7,913 nucleotides of DNA from Clostridia bacterium (GTDB lineage Bacteria > Bacillota > Clostridia > Christensenellales > UBA3700), in assembly GCA_900772745.1 (NCBI GenBank), contig CAAGRV010000159.1:1-7913 (forward strand), in the 5' to 3' direction. The notes under the pieces were generated by a model. It was not told the origin of the DNA. It saw only the letters and a program-made list of their open reading frames with translations, and did not search any database. Every line of letters starts with the position of its first letter. Within the stretch, counting starts at the first letter, position 1. Positions 6,756 to 7,913 of this stretch are shown one piece after another. Both the position numbers and the translations under genes were made by a program.

Positions 6756-7774
6756 AAAAGATAGCAACTTTTGGAGAAATTATGCTTAGACTTGCGCCCG
6801 AAGGATACAATAGACTTTTTCAAAATGATAGACTTGTATCGACTTTTGGCGGTGGTGAGGCAAACGTAGCAGTATCACTTGCGGAGTTTGGATTGAGTGC
6901 AAAATTCGTATCCAAAGTGCCCGATGGCGAGATAGGACAAGCGGCAATCAATTCGCTCAGATATTTTGGCGTAGATACGACAGAAGTTGTGCGAGGCGGT
7001 GACAGATTGGGCATTTACTTTGTCGAAAAGGGAGCTTCCCAACGTCCGTCGGTTTGTATTTACGACAGACGGCACTCGTCACTTGCGACAGCTACCACGC
7101 AAGATTTTTGTTGGCAAGAGATTTTGAGCGACGTGGGGTGGTTGCATTTTACTGGCATAACTCCCGCCCTTGGTGACAATGTATTTCAGATTTGCTTGGA
7201 CGGGGTAAAAACGGCAAAAAGTATGGGCATTGGGGTGTCTTGCGACCTCAATTTTCGCTCCAAACTTTGGACACGAGAGCAAGCTTGCAAGTGTATGGGC
7301 GAGCTGTGTCGCTATGTGGACGTTTGTATATCCAACGAAGAAGACGCCTATGACGTGTTCGGTATTCAAGCGACGAATACGGACGTTGTGGGGGGCAAAA
7401 TCGACAGCGACGGTTATGAGAGCGTTGCCAGACAGCTTGCGGCAATGTTTGACTTCAAGATGGTTGCCATCACTTTGCGCTCGTCCATATCGGCAAGCGA
7501 CAATGACTGGTCGGCTTTGTTGTACGCTGATGGCAAAGTTTATCACACTCGTCACTATCATTTGCATATCGTGGACAGAGTGGGTGGCGGTGACTCATTC
7601 GGAGCGGGGCTCATCTTTGGCATTATGACAGGCAAAAATCCCCAAGAAATGTTGGATTTTGCGGTGGCAAGTTCGGCACTCAAACATTCTATCGAGGGCG
7701 ACTTCAATCGAGTAGGCGTGCAAGAAGTAGAAAGATTGGCAGATGGCGATGCGAGCGGTAGGGTAAGAAGGTGA
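6752..7774 (+). CDS. kdgK: 2-keto-3-deoxygluconate kinase, PfkB family
   Basis: Phosphorylates KDG with ATP to KDPG, the substrate of the aldolase encoded just upstream. The 340 residues show a PfkB/ribokinase fold: TFGEIMLRLAPEG at the start, the substrate-side glycine block GGGEANVA (from residue 33), and the second PfkB signature DRVGGGDSFGAGL with catalytic base Asp281. The C-terminus GDASGRVRR is close to the ending common in bacterial KdgK proteins, so the gene looks full-length. Fructokinase and ribokinase are relatives, but the N-terminus, the DLNFRSKLW block and the operon point to KDG. ATG 6752 overlaps the kdgA TGA by 4 bases, with GGAG at 6740-6743 eight bases upstream, so translation is probably coupled. 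Last gene of the operon. Confidence 0.95.
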   Translation: MKKIATFGEIMLRLAPEGYNRLFQNDRLVSTFGGGEANVAVSLAEFGLSAKFVSKVPDGEIGQAAINSLRYFGVDTTEVVRGGDRLGIYFVEKGASQRPSVCIYDRRHSSLATATTQDFCWQEILSDVGWLHFTGITPALGDNVFQICLDGVKTAKSMGIGVSCDLNFRSKLWTREQACKCMGELCRYVDVCISNEEDAYDVFGIQATNTDVVGGKIDSDGYESVARQLAAMFDFKMVAITLRSSISASDNDWSALLYADGKVYHTRHYHLHIVDRVGGGDSFGAGLIFGIMTGKNPQEMLDFAVASSALKHSIEGDFNRVGVQEVERLADGDASGRVRR

Positions 7775-7830
7775 CAGCACGAGCCAGCTTTGTTTGCAAT
7801 ACCCACAAGTAGCAGTCCTTACAAAATCAA

Positions 7831-7884
7831 ATATTCAATATTCAAGATAGTCCAAATATTCGGGCTATCTTGAATATTGAATAT
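7831..7884. repeat. 23-bp inverted repeat after the operon: possible terminator or fold-back artefact
   Basis: The arms 7831-7853 and 7862-7884 pair over 23 bp with a single G-T wobble (7851 with 7864), closing an 8-base loop. It lies 56 bases after the kdgK stop, where a terminator would be expected. The stem is longer and more AT-rich than most intrinsic terminators, and no T run can be seen because adapter starts at the next base. On the - strand the flank is moderately T-rich, so a bidirectional terminator is possible. CAAATATTC occurs twice within it (7828-7836 and 7853-7861). The exact coincidence with the adapter junction means a library fold-back chimera must be considered. Confidence 0.6.
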
Positions 7885-7913
7885 AGATCGGAAGAGCGTC
7901 GTGTAGGGAAAGA
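7885..7913 (+). other. Illumina TruSeq adapter read-through (not genomic)
   Basis: The final 29 bases begin AGATCGGAAGAGCGTCGTGT and continue as the reverse complement of the Illumina universal (read 1) adapter to the contig end. This is untrimmed sequencing adapter and should be removed before annotation or submission. Confidence 0.98.

Noticed and set aside
7775..7830. Possible start of another gene after kdgK
   Set aside because: No ribosome site with a start codon is present in these 56 bases, and the genomic sequence ends soon after.

Overview
The window is a contig end from a bacterium of moderate to low GC, with strong AGGAGG-type ribosome binding sites. The genes are a Clostridia-type pyruvate phosphate dikinase and a compact hexuronate operon that uses a short-chain-dehydrogenase mannonate oxidoreductase, as in Bacillus and many Clostridia, instead of the enterobacterial UxuB. 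I infer an anaerobic, plant- or mucin-sugar-using Firmicute, perhaps an uncultured gut Clostridia lineage. That placement is inference from gene style, not from a marker gene.

Layout, all genes on the + strand. Bases 1-153 are an AT-rich leader with a strong ribosome binding site. Bases 154-2817 encode pyruvate phosphate dikinase (ppdK), closed by a textbook intrinsic terminator at 2831-2857. A short promoter-like gap follows. Then come five tightly packed genes, each junction 1 base apart or overlapping: glucuronate isomerase (uxaC), mannonate dehydratase (uxuA), SDR-type D-mannonate oxidoreductase, KDPG aldolase (kdgA) and KDG kinase (kdgK), ending at 7774. The last genomic bases form a long inverted repeat (7831-7884), and 7885-7913 is Illumina adapter sequence, not genomic DNA.

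The five genes make up the whole cytoplasmic route for glucuronate: glucuronate to fructuronate (UxaC), to mannonate (SDR), to 2-keto-3-deoxygluconate (UxuA), to KDPG (KdgK), to pyruvate plus glyceraldehyde 3-phosphate (KdgA). Pyruvate is also a substrate of PPDK, which interconverts it with PEP. The terminator between the two units says they are transcribed separately, so the neighbourhood may be coincidental. No uronate transporter, glycosidase or regulator lies in the window; they may be beyond the contig end.

I found no previously undescribed system. The points most worth a second look are the adapter at the contig end and the inverted repeat that stops exactly at it, the uxaC start with no ribosome binding site, an unusually short KdgA, and the marked codon-usage contrast between ppdK and the uronate operon.
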